From an uncultured Aurantimonas sp. (lineage in GTDB: Bacteria; Pseudomonadota; Alphaproteobacteria; Rhizobiales; Rhizobiaceae), in the NCBI GenBank assembly GCA_947488615.1, contig CANKZU010000018.1, forward strand, positions 1 to 64,000: a DNA stretch of 64,000 bases. Reading direction: 5' to 3'. The position numbers and the translations under genes were made by a program. This document shows, piece by piece, positions 27,924-37,835 of this stretch. The notes beneath the pieces were generated by a model. That model did no database searches and had not been told where the DNA came from. It saw nothing but the letters and a program-made list of their open reading frames with translations. Within the stretch, counting starts at the first letter, position 1. The number at the start of each line of letters is the position of its first letter.

Positions 27924-29074
27924 TGACGAACCGTCTCGAAGGCTATGGCCGCATCGTCGTCAAGATCGGCTCCTCGCTTCTCGTCGATCCTCAAAGCGGG
28001 TTGAAGCGGACCTGGCTGGAATCGCTCGGCGAGGATATCGCCCGGCTGAGCGGCGAGGGGCGCCAGATCCTCGTCGTCTCGTCCGGCGCCATCGCGCTCG
28101 GCCGCAAGCTCCTGAAGATGTCCGCCGGGCCGCTGCGGCTGGAGGAAAGCCAGGCGGCGGCGGCCGTTGGGCAGATCGCCCTGTCGCGGACCTATTCGGA
28201 GATTCTCGGCCGGCACGGCATCGAGACCGGGCAGATCCTGCTGACCCTCGGCGACACCGAAGAGCGTCGGCGCTATCTCAACGCCCGCGCGACGATCACC
28301 ACATTGCTCGGCTTCGGCGCGCTCCCGGTCATCAACGAGAACGACACCGTCGCCACATCCGAAATCCGCTATGGTGACAATGATCGGCTCGCCGCCCGCG
28401 TCGCGACGATGATGGGCGCCGATCTGCTCATTCTTTTGTCCGATGTCGACGGACTCTACACCGCGCCGCCCGCCCTTGATTCCACGGCCCGGCATATCCC
28501 GCTGGTCGAGCGGATTACGCCGGACATCGAGGCGATGGCGGGCGCGGCCGGGTCGGAGCTGTCGCGCGGCGGCATGAAGACCAAGATCGATGCCGGCAAG
28601 ATCGCCACCGGATCGGGCGCCGCAATGATCATCACAGCGGGCGACCGGCTGTTTCCGCTCAGCGCCATCGAGCGCGGCGAACGCGCGACGCTGTTTCGCG
28701 CCGCCGGCAATCCGGTTACGGCGCGCAAGCGCTGGATCGCCGGGCATCTCGGCTCTACTGGCGGGCTCGTCGTGGACGCTGGCGCGGTCAAGGCGCTGTG
28801 CGCCGGCAAGAGCTTGTTGCCGGCCGGAATCGTTTCCGTCGATGGCGAGTTCCGGCGCGGCGATACGATTGCGGTCACCGGGCCTGACGGCCGCAGGATT
28901 GCGCGCGGCCTTGTCGCCTACGATGCCGTAGACGCGCGGCGGATTGCCGGGTTGCGCTCGGCGGAGGTGGCGGCGGCGCTCGGCTACGAGGGACGCACGG
29001 CGATGATCCATCGCGACGATCTGGTGATGGAAGCGGCGGTGGATCCGGCCGATGAATCCCTGCGCATCGCGTGA
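27923..29074 (+). CDS. proB: Glutamate 5-kinase
   Basis: A 383-residue enzyme catalysing the first step of proline synthesis, glutamate to glutamyl-5-phosphate. The kinase domain has [32 protein letters not shown] and [16 protein letters not shown]; a PUA domain follows from about residue 285. The ATG at 27923 has AGGGAGG 4 bases upstream and overlaps the obgE stop by one base, so a GTG at 27920 is less likely. It is followed by proA, the next enzyme. Confidence 0.95.
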
Positions 29075-29100
29075 GCAGGACGGAAAGCGGAGAGGTGGAC

Positions 29101-30387
29101 ATGCTCGACAGGAGTGCAACGGAGGCGGAATCGATCGAGGCGCTGATGGCCGCGATCGGCCAGCGCGCACGTCGTGCCGCGCGGAGCCTCGCCCTGGCGC
29201 CGACCGAGGCGAAGAATGCCGCGCTGGAGGCGATGGCGGATGCGATCCTGAAGTCGCAGGAGACGATTCTGACCGAAAACCGCGCCGATATCGAGCGGGC
29301 GAAAGAAAGCGGCATGACCGCGTCCTTCGTCGACCGGCTGACGCTGGACGCGGCGCGCGTCGGCGCGATCGCCGATGGGATCCGCGCCGTCGCCGCGCTG
29401 CCGGACCCCGTCGGTGCGACCATCTCGGCCTGGGAACGGCCCAACGGTCTGCAGATCGAGCGCGTGCGGACCCCGCTCGGCGTGATCGGCGTCATCTATG
29501 AGAGCCGGCCGAACGTCACCGCCGACGCGGGCGCCCTCTGTCTGAAATCCGGCAATGCGGTGATCCTGCGCGGCGGTTCGGACTCGGCCAGATCCTCGGC
29601 CGCGATCCATGCGGCGCTGGCCGCCGGGCTCTCCCAGGCCGGTTTGCCGGAGGACGCGATCCAGATCGTGCCCTCGACCGATCGGGCCGCCGTTGGCGCT
29701 ATGCTGAAGGGCCTCGACGGCGCCATCGACGTCATCGTGCCGCGTGGTGGACGCTCGCTCGTCGCCCGCGTCCAGGACGAGGCGCGCGTGCCGGTTTTCG
29801 CCCATTTGGAAGGCATCTGCCACGTCTATGTTGACGCCGCCGCCGATCTCGATATGGCGATCGATGTCGTCGTCAACTCGAAAATGCGGCGCACCGGCGT
29901 CTGCGGCTCGGCCGAGACGCTGCTGGTCGACCGCGTGGCGGCGAACACCCACCTCCTGCCGATCCTCGAGGCGCTGCGGACCGCGGGCTGCGAAATCCGG
30001 GCGACCGACGAGGTGCGTGAGCGCTATCCGACCGCCGAGCCCACCAGCGAGGAGGATTTCGACACCGAGTATCTGGATGCGATCATCTCGGTCGGGTTGG
30101 TTGACGGCGTCGATGGAGCCATCGCCCATATCGAGCGGCATTCGTCCCATCACACCGAGGCGATCGTGACCGCCGACGAGGCTGTGGCGGCCGTGTTCTT
30201 CGCCGGCATCGATTCCGCGATCCTCCTGCACAATGCCTCGACCCAGTTCGCTGATGGCGGCGAGTTCGGCATGGGCGCGGAAATCGGCATTGCCACCGGC
30301 AAGATGCATGCGCGCGGGCCGGTCGGCGTCGAGCAGCTGACGAGCTTCAACTACCGCGTCCGCGGGACCGGCCAGACCCGCCCGTGA
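29101..30387 (+). CDS. proA: Glutamate-5-semialdehyde dehydrogenase (gamma-glutamyl phosphate reductase)
   Basis: A 428-residue aldehyde dehydrogenase-fold enzyme, second step of proline synthesis. The catalytic Cys is in [30 protein letters not shown] and [19 protein letters not shown] are family landmarks. The ATG at 29101 has GGAGAGG 5 bases upstream; a GTG at 29071 overlapping proB is possible. It is coupled to nadD by a 4-base overlap. Confidence 0.95.
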   Translation: MLDRSATEAESIEALMAAIGQRARRAARSLALAPTEAKNAALEAMADAILKSQETILTENRADIERAKESGMTASFVDRLTLDAARVGAIADGIRAVAALPDPVGATISAWERPNGLQIERVRTPLGVIGVIYESRPNVTADAGALCLKSGNAVILRGGSDSARSSAAIHAALAAGLSQAGLPEDAIQIVPSTDRAAVGAMLKGLDGAIDVIVPRGGRSLVARVQDEARVPVFAHLEGICHVYVDAAADLDMAIDVVVNSKMRRTGVCGSAETLLVDRVAANTHLLPILEALRTAGCEIRATDEVRERYPTAEPTSEEDFDTEYLDAIISVGLVDGVDGAIAHIERHSSHHTEAIVTADEAVAAVFFAGIDSAILLHNASTQFADGGEFGMGAEIGIATGKMHARGPVGVEQLTSFNYRVRGTGQTRP

Positions 30388-31034
30388 GGCAGTCAAACGA
30401 CGACATCGACCGACCGCAAGGTATCGACACGACGGCGCTCGCCATACCGCACACCGAGCCCGGCATGGTCATCGGGCTGTTCGGCGGCTCGTTCAATCCG
30501 CCGCATCAGGGCCATCGCATGGTCGCCGAGATCGCCCGGCGTCGCCTGCGGCTCGACCGCATCTGGTGGATGGTCACGCCCGGAAATCCACTGAAGGACC
30601 ACGGCCACCTGCGCCCGCTGGGGGAGAGGTTGGCGGCGGTCGAGGCGCTCGCCGGCGGGCCTCGGGTCCATGTCACGGCCTTCGAGGCGGCGCATCGCAT
30701 CCGCTATACGGCCGATACGCTGGCGCTCCTGCACAGGAAACGCCCCGGCGTTCGCTTCGTCTGGATCATGGGCGCCGACAGCCTCGCCTCCTTCCACCGC
30801 TGGCAGGATTGGCGGCGGATCGCCGCGACGTTCCCGATCGCCGTGGTCGACCGACCGGGGTCGACGCTGTCGGTGTTGTCCGCGCCGATGGCGCAGGCCT
30901 TCGCCCACGCCCGGCTGACGGAGCGGGAGGCGGCGGCGCTGCCGTTCAGAAGGCCGCCGGCCTGGGTGTTTTTGCACGGCCCTCGCTCGCCGGTCTCCTC
31001 GACGTTGCTGAGGAATGGCGGCCGGGCAGGGTAG
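30384..31034 (+). CDS. nadD: Nicotinate-nucleotide adenylyltransferase
   Basis: This enzyme makes deamido-NAD from nicotinate mononucleotide. The nucleotidyltransferase motif is [44 protein letters not shown] and SSTLLRNG match NadD. The frame opens at GTG 30384, overlapping the proA stop; an ATG at 30465 ([10 protein letters not shown]) would give a shorter form of 189 residues. In most Rhizobiales rsfS and rlmH follow; here a transport operon follows instead. Confidence 0.92.
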   Translation: MRQSNDDIDRPQGIDTTALAIPHTEPGMVIGLFGGSFNPPHQGHRMVAEIARRRLRLDRIWWMVTPGNPLKDHGHLRPLGERLAAVEALAGGPRVHVTAFEAAHRIRYTADTLALLHRKRPGVRFVWIMGADSLASFHRWQDWRRIAATFPIAVVDRPGSTLSVLSAPMAQAFAHARLTEREAAALPFRRPPAWVFLHGPRSPVSSTLLRNGGRAG

Positions 31035-31105
31035 ACCTTTGCCTCGGAAAGTCGCCCGATGCACCGATCCGCGCTCGCTGACGCGGTGAATCGCCGGATT
31101 GTGTA

Positions 31106-31126
31106 AACCAATAGAAAATTGGTTAG
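31106..31126 (-). promoter_or_regulatory. Putative operator of the GntR regulator, downstream copy
   Basis: Inverted repeat AACCAAT-N7-ATTGGTT; on the minus strand it reads CTAACCAATTTTCTATTGGTT. It shares CTAACCAATT with the site at 31947-31966 on the far side of the regulator gene. It lies between nadD and the end of the GntR gene, an unusual place for an operator unless looping or an antisense promoter is involved. Confidence 0.5.
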
Positions 31127-31158
31127 AGCTTCACCCGAGTGTCGGTCGCTTCTCGCGC

Positions 31159-31884
31159 TCACTCCGCCGCCGATTGGTGGCGGGCGATCAGATGGGTCTG
31201 GACCTGCTGAAGGTGCAACCGCATCCTGGTCGCAGCGGCGCCGAGATTGCGCTCCTCGATCGCATCGACGATCAGATCATGTTCCTCGAAGCTGTGGTGA
31301 TTGGCGGGCGGCTGTGGCAGCTCGGTCCGCAACCGGCCCCAGACGACCGTGCGCCGGACGGCGTTGATGGTGTCGAAAATCGCGAGAAGCAGGGCGTTCT
31401 TGCCGGCCTCCGCGATCGTGCGATGCAGCCGGTTGTCCCAGTTTTCATATTGCCGCCAGGTCTCGGCGTGGCGGGCGCTGGAAACGCAGAGTCGCAGGGC
31501 GCGGATGTCGTCGATCGTGGCGTGCAACGCCGCCTCGCGCGCCAGTTCCGGCTCGATGACAAGGCGCGCCCGCATCACCTCGGCGGGGCTGGTCTGATCG
31601 GCGATCATCGCGACGGAGGCCAGCTCGGCGACCGGGCGCGCACCGACGAAGGTGCCCTTGCCGACGTGACGCCAGAGTTCTCCCTGATCCTCCAGGACGG
31701 CCAGCGCTTTGCGCAGATCGCCGCGTGACACGCCGATCATTTCCGCCAGTTCGCGCTCCGGCGGGAGCCGGGTGTTCAGCGCGAACTCCTTCTGAGCGAG
31801 ATAGGCGCGAAGCTGCACCAGGGCGCTCTCGCCGCCATTACGATCGATCGCCTCCGGTCCGGAAATTTCTGTTTCGAGCATCAT
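31159..31884 (-). CDS. GntR family transcriptional regulator, FCD domain
   Basis: A FadR-type regulator of about 241 residues. The winged helix has [32 protein letters not shown]; the FCD domain follows, with [13 protein letters not shown] and [13 protein letters not shown] start at the ATG at 31884 with AGGGA 4 bases upstream; an ATG at 31932 and a TTG at 31968 are in frame. It is divergent from the ABC importer and very probably controls it. The repeat CTAACCAATT on each side of the gene is the likely binding site. Confidence 0.87.
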   Translation of the reverse strand: MMLETEISGPEAIDRNGGESALVQLRAYLAQKEFALNTRLPPERELAEMIGVSRGDLRKALAVLEDQGELWRHVGKGTFVGARPVAELASVAMIADQTSPAEVMRARLVIEPELAREAALHATIDDIRALRLCVSSARHAETWRQYENWDNRLHRTIAEAGKNALLLAIFDTINAVRRTVVWGRLRTELPQPPANHHSFEEHDLIVDAIEERNLGAAATRMRLHLQQVQTHLIARHQSAAE

Positions 31885-31946
31885 TATCCCTGTTGGCTTC
31901 GGCGTTCGGTCATCAGTTTTTGGCTTGATCATTCGATCTATATGCC

Positions 31947-31966
31947 CTAACCAATTACAAATTGGC
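31947..31966 (+). promoter_or_regulatory. Putative operator of the GntR regulator, promoter copy
   Basis: CTAACCAATTACAAATTGGC: arms CCAATT and AATTGG with a 3-base centre, in the divergent region between regulator and ABC binding-protein genes. A further ATTGG half-site is at 31972-31976. Shares ten bases with the site at 31106-31126. Confidence 0.6.
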
Positions 31967-32042
31967 AAGAGATTGGTCCATCAGCGGCCGGTGCGGTCGT
32001 TATAGACAGCAACCACAAACCAAGCCAATCGGGAGGAAAACA

Positions 32043-33032
32043 ATGACAGTTTGGACGAAAATGACAGGCACGCTCGCTGCCGGCCTCGTCGCCGCGGCGA
32101 TCGGGTTTGGCGCGCCAATGGCGATGGCTCAGGAGAAAGTCCGCGTCGCGCTCGGCGATGTTGTGTCGGTGGAAACGCTGGCGTTTCTCGTTGCGCTCGA
32201 CCGGGCCAAGGAAAAGGGCCTCGACTACGAGATGACCTCCTTCGCCGAGGAGGAACTGGCGATCCAGGCGCTGGTCAGCGGCCAGGCCGACATCGGTGTC
32301 GGCACGCCCTACACGATCATCCAGAAGGCCAAGGTGCCGCTGCGCGCCGTCTTCCAGATGTCGCGGCTGGTGTTCTTCCCGGTCGCATCCAATGAATACA
32401 AGAGCTGGAAGGATCTCGACGGCCAGCCGTTCACGTTCCACGCGCGTGGAACCGGCACCGAGGCGATCGGCAACATCATCGCCGATCGGGAAGGCATCGA
32501 GTTCGGTCAGCGCAATTACGTGCCGGGGTCGGAAAACCGCATCATCGCCATGATGAACGGTACGATCAACGCCACCATCGTCGATCTCGCCAACAAGAAC
32601 ATCCTGATGTCGAAGGCCGGCGACAAGTTCCAGGTCCTGCCGGGCCTCGACGCCAAGCCGAGCGATGAACTGGTCTTCGCCTCACAGGAGTGGCTCACCG
32701 ATCATCCCGAGCAGGCGGATCTCCTTGTGGAGGAATTGCTGGGACTGTGGAAGGAGATGAACGAGGATCCTTCCATCATCGAAACCGAGCGCGCCAAGCG
32801 CGACCTGCTCTCCGACCAGCCGCAGGAAATCCTCGACGAGGTCACGCCGTTCTATACCGAGGGCGTGGAGAACGGTCTGTTCGACCCCAAGGGCGGCATG
32901 GACACGGCGAAGGCCGATTTCGTCTTCTACACCAAGGCAGGCCAGCTCGACGGCCCCGCCGACAGCCTGAAGGTCGAGGATTTCTGGGACCTTGGCCCGC
33001 TCCAGCGCGCGGAGCAGAAGCTCGGTGGCTGA
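32043..33032 (+). CDS. ABC transporter substrate-binding protein, NMT1/TauA-like
   Basis: A 329-residue periplasmic binding protein. The signal peptide is MTGTLAAGLVAAAIGFGAPM with cleavage after AMA near residue 29. The mature part (KVRVALGDVVSVETLAFLVA) belongs to the NMT1/SsuA/TauA group that binds sulfonates, pyrimidine precursors, nitrate or aromatic acids. The start is fixed by the ribosome site GGAGGAAAACA before ATG 32043. First gene of a five-gene operon. Confidence 0.88.
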   Translation: MTVWTKMTGTLAAGLVAAAIGFGAPMAMAQEKVRVALGDVVSVETLAFLVALDRAKEKGLDYEMTSFAEEELAIQALVSGQADIGVGTPYTIIQKAKVPLRAVFQMSRLVFFPVASNEYKSWKDLDGQPFTFHARGTGTEAIGNIIADREGIEFGQRNYVPGSENRIIAMMNGTINATIVDLANKNILMSKAGDKFQVLPGLDAKPSDELVFASQEWLTDHPEQADLLVEELLGLWKEMNEDPSIIETERAKRDLLSDQPQEILDEVTPFYTEGVENGLFDPKGGMDTAKADFVFYTKAGQLDGPADSLKVEDFWDLGPLQRAEQKLGG

Positions 33033-33903
33033 GTATCGCGACATGGGGGTGGAGCCCGCCGGGCTCCGCCTCTCCCGGTTCCTGCCCTACGGGATGGGCG
33101 GAGAACCGTCCGCCCTCCGAGACCGGCAGCCGAACGCTGCGGCATCGTTCTTAACGCATCCGCTGACCCTGCGGGTTCTGTCCGTGATCGTGTTCTGTGT
33201 CGCTTGGCAGTGGGCTGGGCTTGTCCCGATCAGCCCGGCCTTTCCGACCTTCACCGAAACGATGGCAGCGCTGTGGGAGATGCTGGCCGACGGTTCGTTG
33301 ATCGTGGCCTTCTCGATCACGCTGCAGCCGCTGATCCTCGGCCTTTTCATTTCCGCCATCTTCGGCGTTGCGATTGGGGTCGCCATGGGCCTCAATGCCA
33401 AGGCCGAATGGGTGGCCTCGCCGATCTTCATCGTTGCCCAGGCGGCGCCGCTCGCCGCGCTCATCCCGTTGATCGTCTTCTCCTACGGCATCGGACTGAC
33501 GTCGAAGACCATCGTCGTCTGCATCATGGCGATGCCGGTGATCGTACTGAATTCCTACGCCGCGGTCCGCCATACGCCCGCGTCGCTTGTCGAGATGGGG
33601 CGCTCGTTTCTCGCGCCGCGATGGAAGGTGATCACGCGAATCATCCTGCCGGCGGCCAGCCCGGTGATCTTCGCCGGACTTCGTCTCGGCGCCGCCTCGG
33701 GCTTCATCGGCGCGATCCTCGCCGAACTGCTGATCACCCCGACCGGGGTCGGCGATCTGATCACCTACAACCGCTCCATCGCCAACTATCCCGGCATGTA
33801 CGCCGCGATCCTCTCCATCATCGTGTTTTCCGTGCTGTTCATCGAACTGATCGAGCGCGTCGAGGTCACGATCTTCAGACCCGAGAAGCGAGCCATTTCG
33901 TGA
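33025..33903 (+). CDS. ABC transporter permease, SsuC/TauC-like
   Basis: A 292-residue inner-membrane permease with a cytoplasmic N-terminal tail of about 45 residues, then six hydrophobic segments. The EAA-type loop is in TPASLVEMGRSFLAPRWKVI. The GTG at 33025 overlaps the end of the binding-protein gene and has GGAG upstream; an ATG at 33043 is an alternative. Its stop overlaps the ATPase gene. Confidence 0.87.
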   Translation: MAEYRDMGVEPAGLRLSRFLPYGMGGEPSALRDRQPNAAASFLTHPLTLRVLSVIVFCVAWQWAGLVPISPAFPTFTETMAALWEMLADGSLIVAFSITLQPLILGLFISAIFGVAIGVAMGLNAKAEWVASPIFIVAQAAPLAALIPLIVFSYGIGLTSKTIVVCIMAMPVIVLNSYAAVRHTPASLVEMGRSFLAPRWKVITRIILPAASPVIFAGLRLGAASGFIGAILAELLITPTGVGDLITYNRSIANYPGMYAAILSIIVFSVLFIELIERVEVTIFRPEKRAIS

Positions 33904-34703
33904 ACGCCATCGCCCCCCTTGCCTTCGCCGCTCCGTCGCAGGTCACCGATTCCGTTGTCGCTGTCCGCAATGTCAGCAAACTCTATCCTGGCGGCGTCCA
34001 GGCGCTCGAAAACGTCAGTGTCGACTTTCCTCGCGGCCAGTTGACCTCGCTGCTCGGCCCCTCGGGATGCGGCAAGACCACGCTTTTGAAGATCATCGCC
34101 GGCCTGCTGCCGTCGACCTCGGGCGAAGTGCTGGTCAATGGCAGGCCCGTGGCAGGCCCCGGACCCGAGCGCGCCTTCGTGTTCCAGGACTTCGCGCTGA
34201 TGCCCTGGGCGACGGTGTTGCGCAATGTCGCATTCGGGCTGGAGCTGCGCGGCACGCCGAAGGCCGAGCGCGAGGAGATCTCCCGCAAATACATCGCCCA
34301 GGTGGGTCTCGGCGGATTCGAGGAGCGCTACCCGCATGAGCTGTCCGGCGGCATGCGCCAGCGCGTCGGCCTGGCGCGGGCGCTGTCGGTCGACGCCGAC
34401 GTGCTGATGATGGACGAGCCGTTCTCGGCCGTCGACGAACAGAACCGCCGCAAGTTCCAGGAAGACTTGCTGACCCTGGTGGCGAACGAGAAGAAGACCT
34501 TCATTTTCGTCACCCACTCGATCGAGGAGGCGGTCTACGTCTCCGACCGCATCGTGCTCTTGTCGCCGCGGCCCGGCCGGATCGCCGAAATCATCGAGCC
34601 GGACATCAATCGCGACGGCGATGCCGATGCGATCCGCCGGCATCCGGTTTATCTCGATACAGTCGACGCCATCTGGCAGTCGCTCAAGACCTATCTCGAC
34701 TGA
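33900..34703 (+). CDS. ABC transporter ATP-binding protein, SsuB/TauB-like
   Basis: A 267-residue ATPase. Walker A GPSGCGKTTLLK, signature LSGGMRQRVGLARAL, Walker B VLMMDEPFSAVDEQ, and H-loop VTHSIEEA. The start is a GTG at 33900 sharing GTGA with the permease stop. The frame is open far upstream, but that part is antiparallel to real permease code and can be ignored. Confidence 0.9.
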   Translation: MNAIAPLAFAAPSQVTDSVVAVRNVSKLYPGGVQALENVSVDFPRGQLTSLLGPSGCGKTTLLKIIAGLLPSTSGEVLVNGRPVAGPGPERAFVFQDFALMPWATVLRNVAFGLELRGTPKAEREEISRKYIAQVGLGGFEERYPHELSGGMRQRVGLARALSVDADVLMMDEPFSAVDEQNRRKFQEDLLTLVANEKKTFIFVTHSIEEAVYVSDRIVLLSPRPGRIAEIIEPDINRDGDADAIRRHPVYLDTVDAIWQSLKTYLD

Positions 34704-34712
34704 GGCCGCGGC

Positions 34713-35468
34713 ATGATCATCTTCGGACATCGCATCCCCATGGTCGGCTCGCTGGTTCTCTGGGCGATCCTGTGGGAAATCGTCGGCCATCTCGAGGTCA
34801 CCATTCTGCTGCCGCCACTGTCGGCCGTCCTCGTCACCCTTGTCGAGATCGTCCCGACGCGGACCTTCATGTCGGCGCTCGGCGTCACCGCCTATGCCTT
34901 CGTCGTCGGCAATGTGATCGCGATCGTGGTCGGGGTGCCGCTCGGCATCCTGATGGGCCGGTCGGTGATCGCCGACCGGATCTTCCTGCCCTGGGTGAAT
35001 CTCTTCCTGTCGGCGCCGCTGACGGCGCTGGTGCCGGTGATCATGGTACTGTTCGGTCTCGGCCAGACGACCATCATCCTCACCGTCGTCTTGTTCGCGA
35101 TCTGGATCATCGTTCTCGATTCGCGGGCCGGCGTGCGCTCGATCTCGCCCTCGCTCGTCGAGATGGCGCATGTCTTCGGCGCAAGCCGCTGGCAAGCGTT
35201 CCGGCGCATCTACATCTGGGCGGCGCTGCCCGAGATCCTCGCCGGCATTCGTCTCGGCGTGATCCGCGCCGTCAAGGGCGTCATCATCGGGCAACTGCTG
35301 GTCTCGATCGTCGGCTTCGGTGCACTGTTCAAGCTCTACGGTTCGCGCTTCCTGATGGAGCATTTCTGGGCGGCGCTGCTGGTCCTGTTCGCGCTCGCCT
35401 TCATCCTGGCGGAAAGCCTCGCATGGCTGGAGCGGCGCGTCGATTTCTATGCCGCCAGCCGCGGCTGA
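34713..35468 (+). CDS. ABC transporter permease, second subunit
   Basis: A 251-residue permease of the same family as the one at 33025, with the loop SPSLVEMAHVFGASRWQAFR. Two different permease genes flanking one ATPase gene suggest a heterodimeric channel, which is less common in SsuC-type systems. It begins 9 bases after the ATPase stop. Confidence 0.88.
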   Translation: MIIFGHRIPMVGSLVLWAILWEIVGHLEVTILLPPLSAVLVTLVEIVPTRTFMSALGVTAYAFVVGNVIAIVVGVPLGILMGRSVIADRIFLPWVNLFLSAPLTALVPVIMVLFGLGQTTIILTVVLFAIWIIVLDSRAGVRSISPSLVEMAHVFGASRWQAFRRIYIWAALPEILAGIRLGVIRAVKGVIIGQLLVSIVGFGALFKLYGSRFLMEHFWAALLVLFALAFILAESLAWLERRVDFYAASRG

Positions 35469-35499
35469 CCCAACCCACGTCAATCAAGGAAACTCGCCC

Positions 35500-36183
35500 A
35501 TGTCCCACGTCTTCACGCCCGCCGCGATCCCGGCGCTACCGGTCCGCGGCTCCGCCGATACGTTCCCGGTCCGGCGGGTCTATTGCGTCGGCCGCAACTA
35601 TGCCGATCACGCGATCGAGATGGGGCATGACCCCAACAAGGAAGAGCCCTTCTTCTTCCAGAAGAACCCGGACAACCTGACCACGAGCGACTCGTTTCCC
35701 TATCCCGGTAAGAGTTCGGACGTGCATCACGAGATCGAACTCGTCGTCTGTCTCGGCAAGGGCGGCGAAGAGATCCCGGTGGAAGACGCGCTGTCGCACG
35801 TCTATGGCTACGCGGTCGGTCTCGACATGACCCGGCGCGACCTGCAGGGCGTGGCCAAGAAGCTGGGCCGGCCGTGGGAAGTCGGTAAGGCGTTCGAGGA
35901 TTCGGCGCCGGTTTCCGAGGTCGTTCCGGCATCGGAGATCGGCCACCCGGATTCCGGCGCGATCTGGCTCAAGGTCAATGGCGAAAGCCGCCAGAGCGGC
36001 GACCTGAATCAGATGATCTGGAAGGTGGCGGAATCGATCTCCTACTTGTCCGGCCTGTTCCGGCTGGCGCCCGGCGACGTCATCATGACCGGTACGCCGG
36101 CCGGCGTCGGCGCGGTGCAGCGTGGCGACCAGCTCGAAGGCCACATCGACGGGATCGGCGATCTCAAGGTGACGGTGGCCTGA
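35500..36183 (+). CDS. Fumarylacetoacetate hydrolase family protein
   Basis: A 227-residue metal-dependent enzyme of the FAH superfamily that cleaves or decarboxylates diketo acids. It has RVYCVGRNYADHAIEMG, the metal-binding EIELVVCLG and YAVGLDMTRRDLQ, and the terminal GDVIMTGTPAGVGAV. Closest in pattern to fumarylpyruvate hydrolase. ATG 35500 has AAGGA upstream; the frame is open to 35449. As the last gene of the importer operon it suggests that the imported compound is, or becomes, an aromatic ring-cleavage product. That is inference. Confidence 0.85.
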   Translation: MSHVFTPAAIPALPVRGSADTFPVRRVYCVGRNYADHAIEMGHDPNKEEPFFFQKNPDNLTTSDSFPYPGKSSDVHHEIELVVCLGKGGEEIPVEDALSHVYGYAVGLDMTRRDLQGVAKKLGRPWEVGKAFEDSAPVSEVVPASEIGHPDSGAIWLKVNGESRQSGDLNQMIWKVAESISYLSGLFRLAPGDVIMTGTPAGVGAVQRGDQLEGHIDGIGDLKVTVA

Positions 36184-36241
36184 ACCAGAAAAGAAGTGCG
36201 AGGCGAGGGGGATTGCGTCGCTCTTCCACGAACGGCCGTGC

Positions 36242-36670
36242 CTAATCGAAGGCGCGGCCGTTCCATTTGACCGAACCGCGGCTGCCGCCATGAGCGTTCA
36301 TCGACACCACCGGGACAGCGCCGCCGCCGACCGAGACGCCGCCGCCCAGCATTTCATGGGTCAGCTGCAGCAGCGACCCGCGGCGGAGGTAGAACATTAC
36401 CGAACAGACCTGCATGCCGCAGAACGTGCTGCGGCCGAACTGGCCACCGCTTTTGCAGGAGATTGCCTCATGGGCGATGATCAAATCGTCGCGCCCGTCG
36501 CCGTCGAGATCGCGTTCGATGACGCCGGCCGGGTCGATCGAGCCGCGTCCGCCCTCGCAGGCGCTGGCGATCTGCTCCTTGACCAGAAAGGTAGCGGCCT
36601 TGGAACGCGCTTCCGCCGGGGCGGCGAGGGCGAGGAGGAGTGCGGCGCACGGCAGAAGGCGGATCGGCAC
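36242..36670 (-). CDS. Exported hypothetical protein with calcium-binding-like loop
   Basis: A 142-residue protein with a clear signal peptide (VPIRLLPCAALLLALAAPAEA). The loop ERDLDGDGRDDLIIAHEA is the DxDGDGxDD pattern of FG-GAP/EF-hand-like calcium sites, and three cysteines (SCKSGGQFGRSTFCGMQVC) may form disulfides. The start is a GTG at 36670, preceded by AAGGAA at 6 bases. I do not recognise a family with known function. Confidence 0.7.
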   Translation of the reverse strand: MPIRLLPCAALLLALAAPAEARSKAATFLVKEQIASACEGGRGSIDPAGVIERDLDGDGRDDLIIAHEAISCKSGGQFGRSTFCGMQVCSVMFYLRRGSLLQLTHEMLGGGVSVGGGAVPVVSMNAHGGSRGSVKWNGRAFD

Positions 36671-36909
36671 GGAGATTTCCTTCCGCAACGAAATATATCG
36701 CAATGCTGCCGGATGACAGGAAGGAAGGCAATCGCGAAATTGCGGCTGGCGACAGCTGTCGCCCGGAACGCAAAGCCGACCCACGTCGGCAATTGTGGTG
36801 CTCTCGCCACAATTGCCGGGAACGTCGGATTTGGCGGCGAGGTGGGCTTGGTGGATTTGCCTGTCGCGCTTACGGTCCGGCGGAAGCTTGTCCGGTAGGG
36901 GAATGGATA

Positions 36910-37647
36910 ATGAGTATGAAGGTGTTTGCCGCTTTGACTACGGCCAGTTTGATCGCGTCGGGGGCCAATGCGGCGGACGTCGTCACGGTGACCGACACGG
37001 CGCCGGTTTTCGCGCCGGCGTCCACCTACAGCTTCTATCTCGGGTTGAAGGGCGGCGCCGGGCCGATTATCGGCGACAATGACTTCACGTCCGCGCCGAC
37101 CCGTTTTCGGGCAGAGCGGATCGACGGCACGATCGATTACGACACGGGCTATGCAATCGCGGTCGAGGCGGGCGTCTATCTGACCCCCAACTGGCGCGCC
37201 GGCGTCGAACTGGTCTATGCGAGGATAGAGCCGGAAACGCTGAACCAACGCGTTTTCGCGCCGTTCAGCGACAGTTTGAACGGCGATATCGAGGCCTATA
37301 ACGTCTTCGCCGAGACGGCCTACGAGTTCGGACCGTTCGGTCTGTTCCGACCCTATGTGAAGGCCGGCGTGGGCGCTGTCCACATTTCGCTCGACAACGT
37401 CACCTCGAGCACGACCTTCAATGGCGTGGCCGACGATTCCGACACCGTTTTCGCCGGTCGAATCGGCGCCGGCGCGGCAATCGCGCTGTCCGAGCGGTTC
37501 GACCTGATCGCCGAATACGACTTCACTTACGGCCAGGACGCCGAGTTCGCGTTCACCTTCCCGACTTTTCCGGGAACCGGCACGGCGCCGTTCGAGGTCG
37601 AGGTCGCGGCGCATCGGGTTCTGGCGGGTATTCGCGCTCGCTTTTAG
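36910..37647 (+). CDS. Outer membrane beta-barrel protein, Omp25/Omp31-like
   Basis: A 245-residue protein with a signal peptide (MKVFAALTTASLIASGANAA). Alternating hydrophobic strands such as YSFYLGLKGG, GVELVYARIEP, PYVKAGVGAVHIS and the C-terminal HRVLAGIRARF with terminal Phe are typical of a small outer-membrane porin-like barrel recognised by the BAM complex. ATG 36916 is an alternative start. It is monocistronic. Confidence 0.85.
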   Translation: MSMKVFAALTTASLIASGANAADVVTVTDTAPVFAPASTYSFYLGLKGGAGPIIGDNDFTSAPTRFRAERIDGTIDYDTGYAIAVEAGVYLTPNWRAGVELVYARIEPETLNQRVFAPFSDSLNGDIEAYNVFAETAYEFGPFGLFRPYVKAGVGAVHISLDNVTSSTTFNGVADDSDTVFAGRIGAGAAIALSERFDLIAEYDFTYGQDAEFAFTFPTFPGTGTAPFEVEVAAHRVLAGIRARF

Positions 37648-37795
37648 GCGCCTGCGGCTCGCCGCCCGCCGTAGTGAGGGCGGCCGGCTTGGCGGCGATG
37701 GGGCATGGAACCACGAAACGGCTCACGGCCGGGAATGGCGCCCCGTTGCAAGGACGGCGCTTGCGGCCGCCCGTCACAAGCCATCTCCGTTCCTG

Positions 37796-37818
37796 ATCCC
37801 CGGAGCAAGTCCGGGGAT
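37796..37818. repeat. REP-like palindrome
   Basis: ATCCCCGGA-GCAAG-TCCGGGGAT, a perfect 9-bp stem. Closely similar palindromes are scattered between genes in many alphaproteobacterial genomes. Here it is 17 bases past the end of the 62-residue gene and may also help to end its transcript. Confidence 0.6.
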
Positions 37819-37835
37819 GAACCGCGCTGGCGGCG

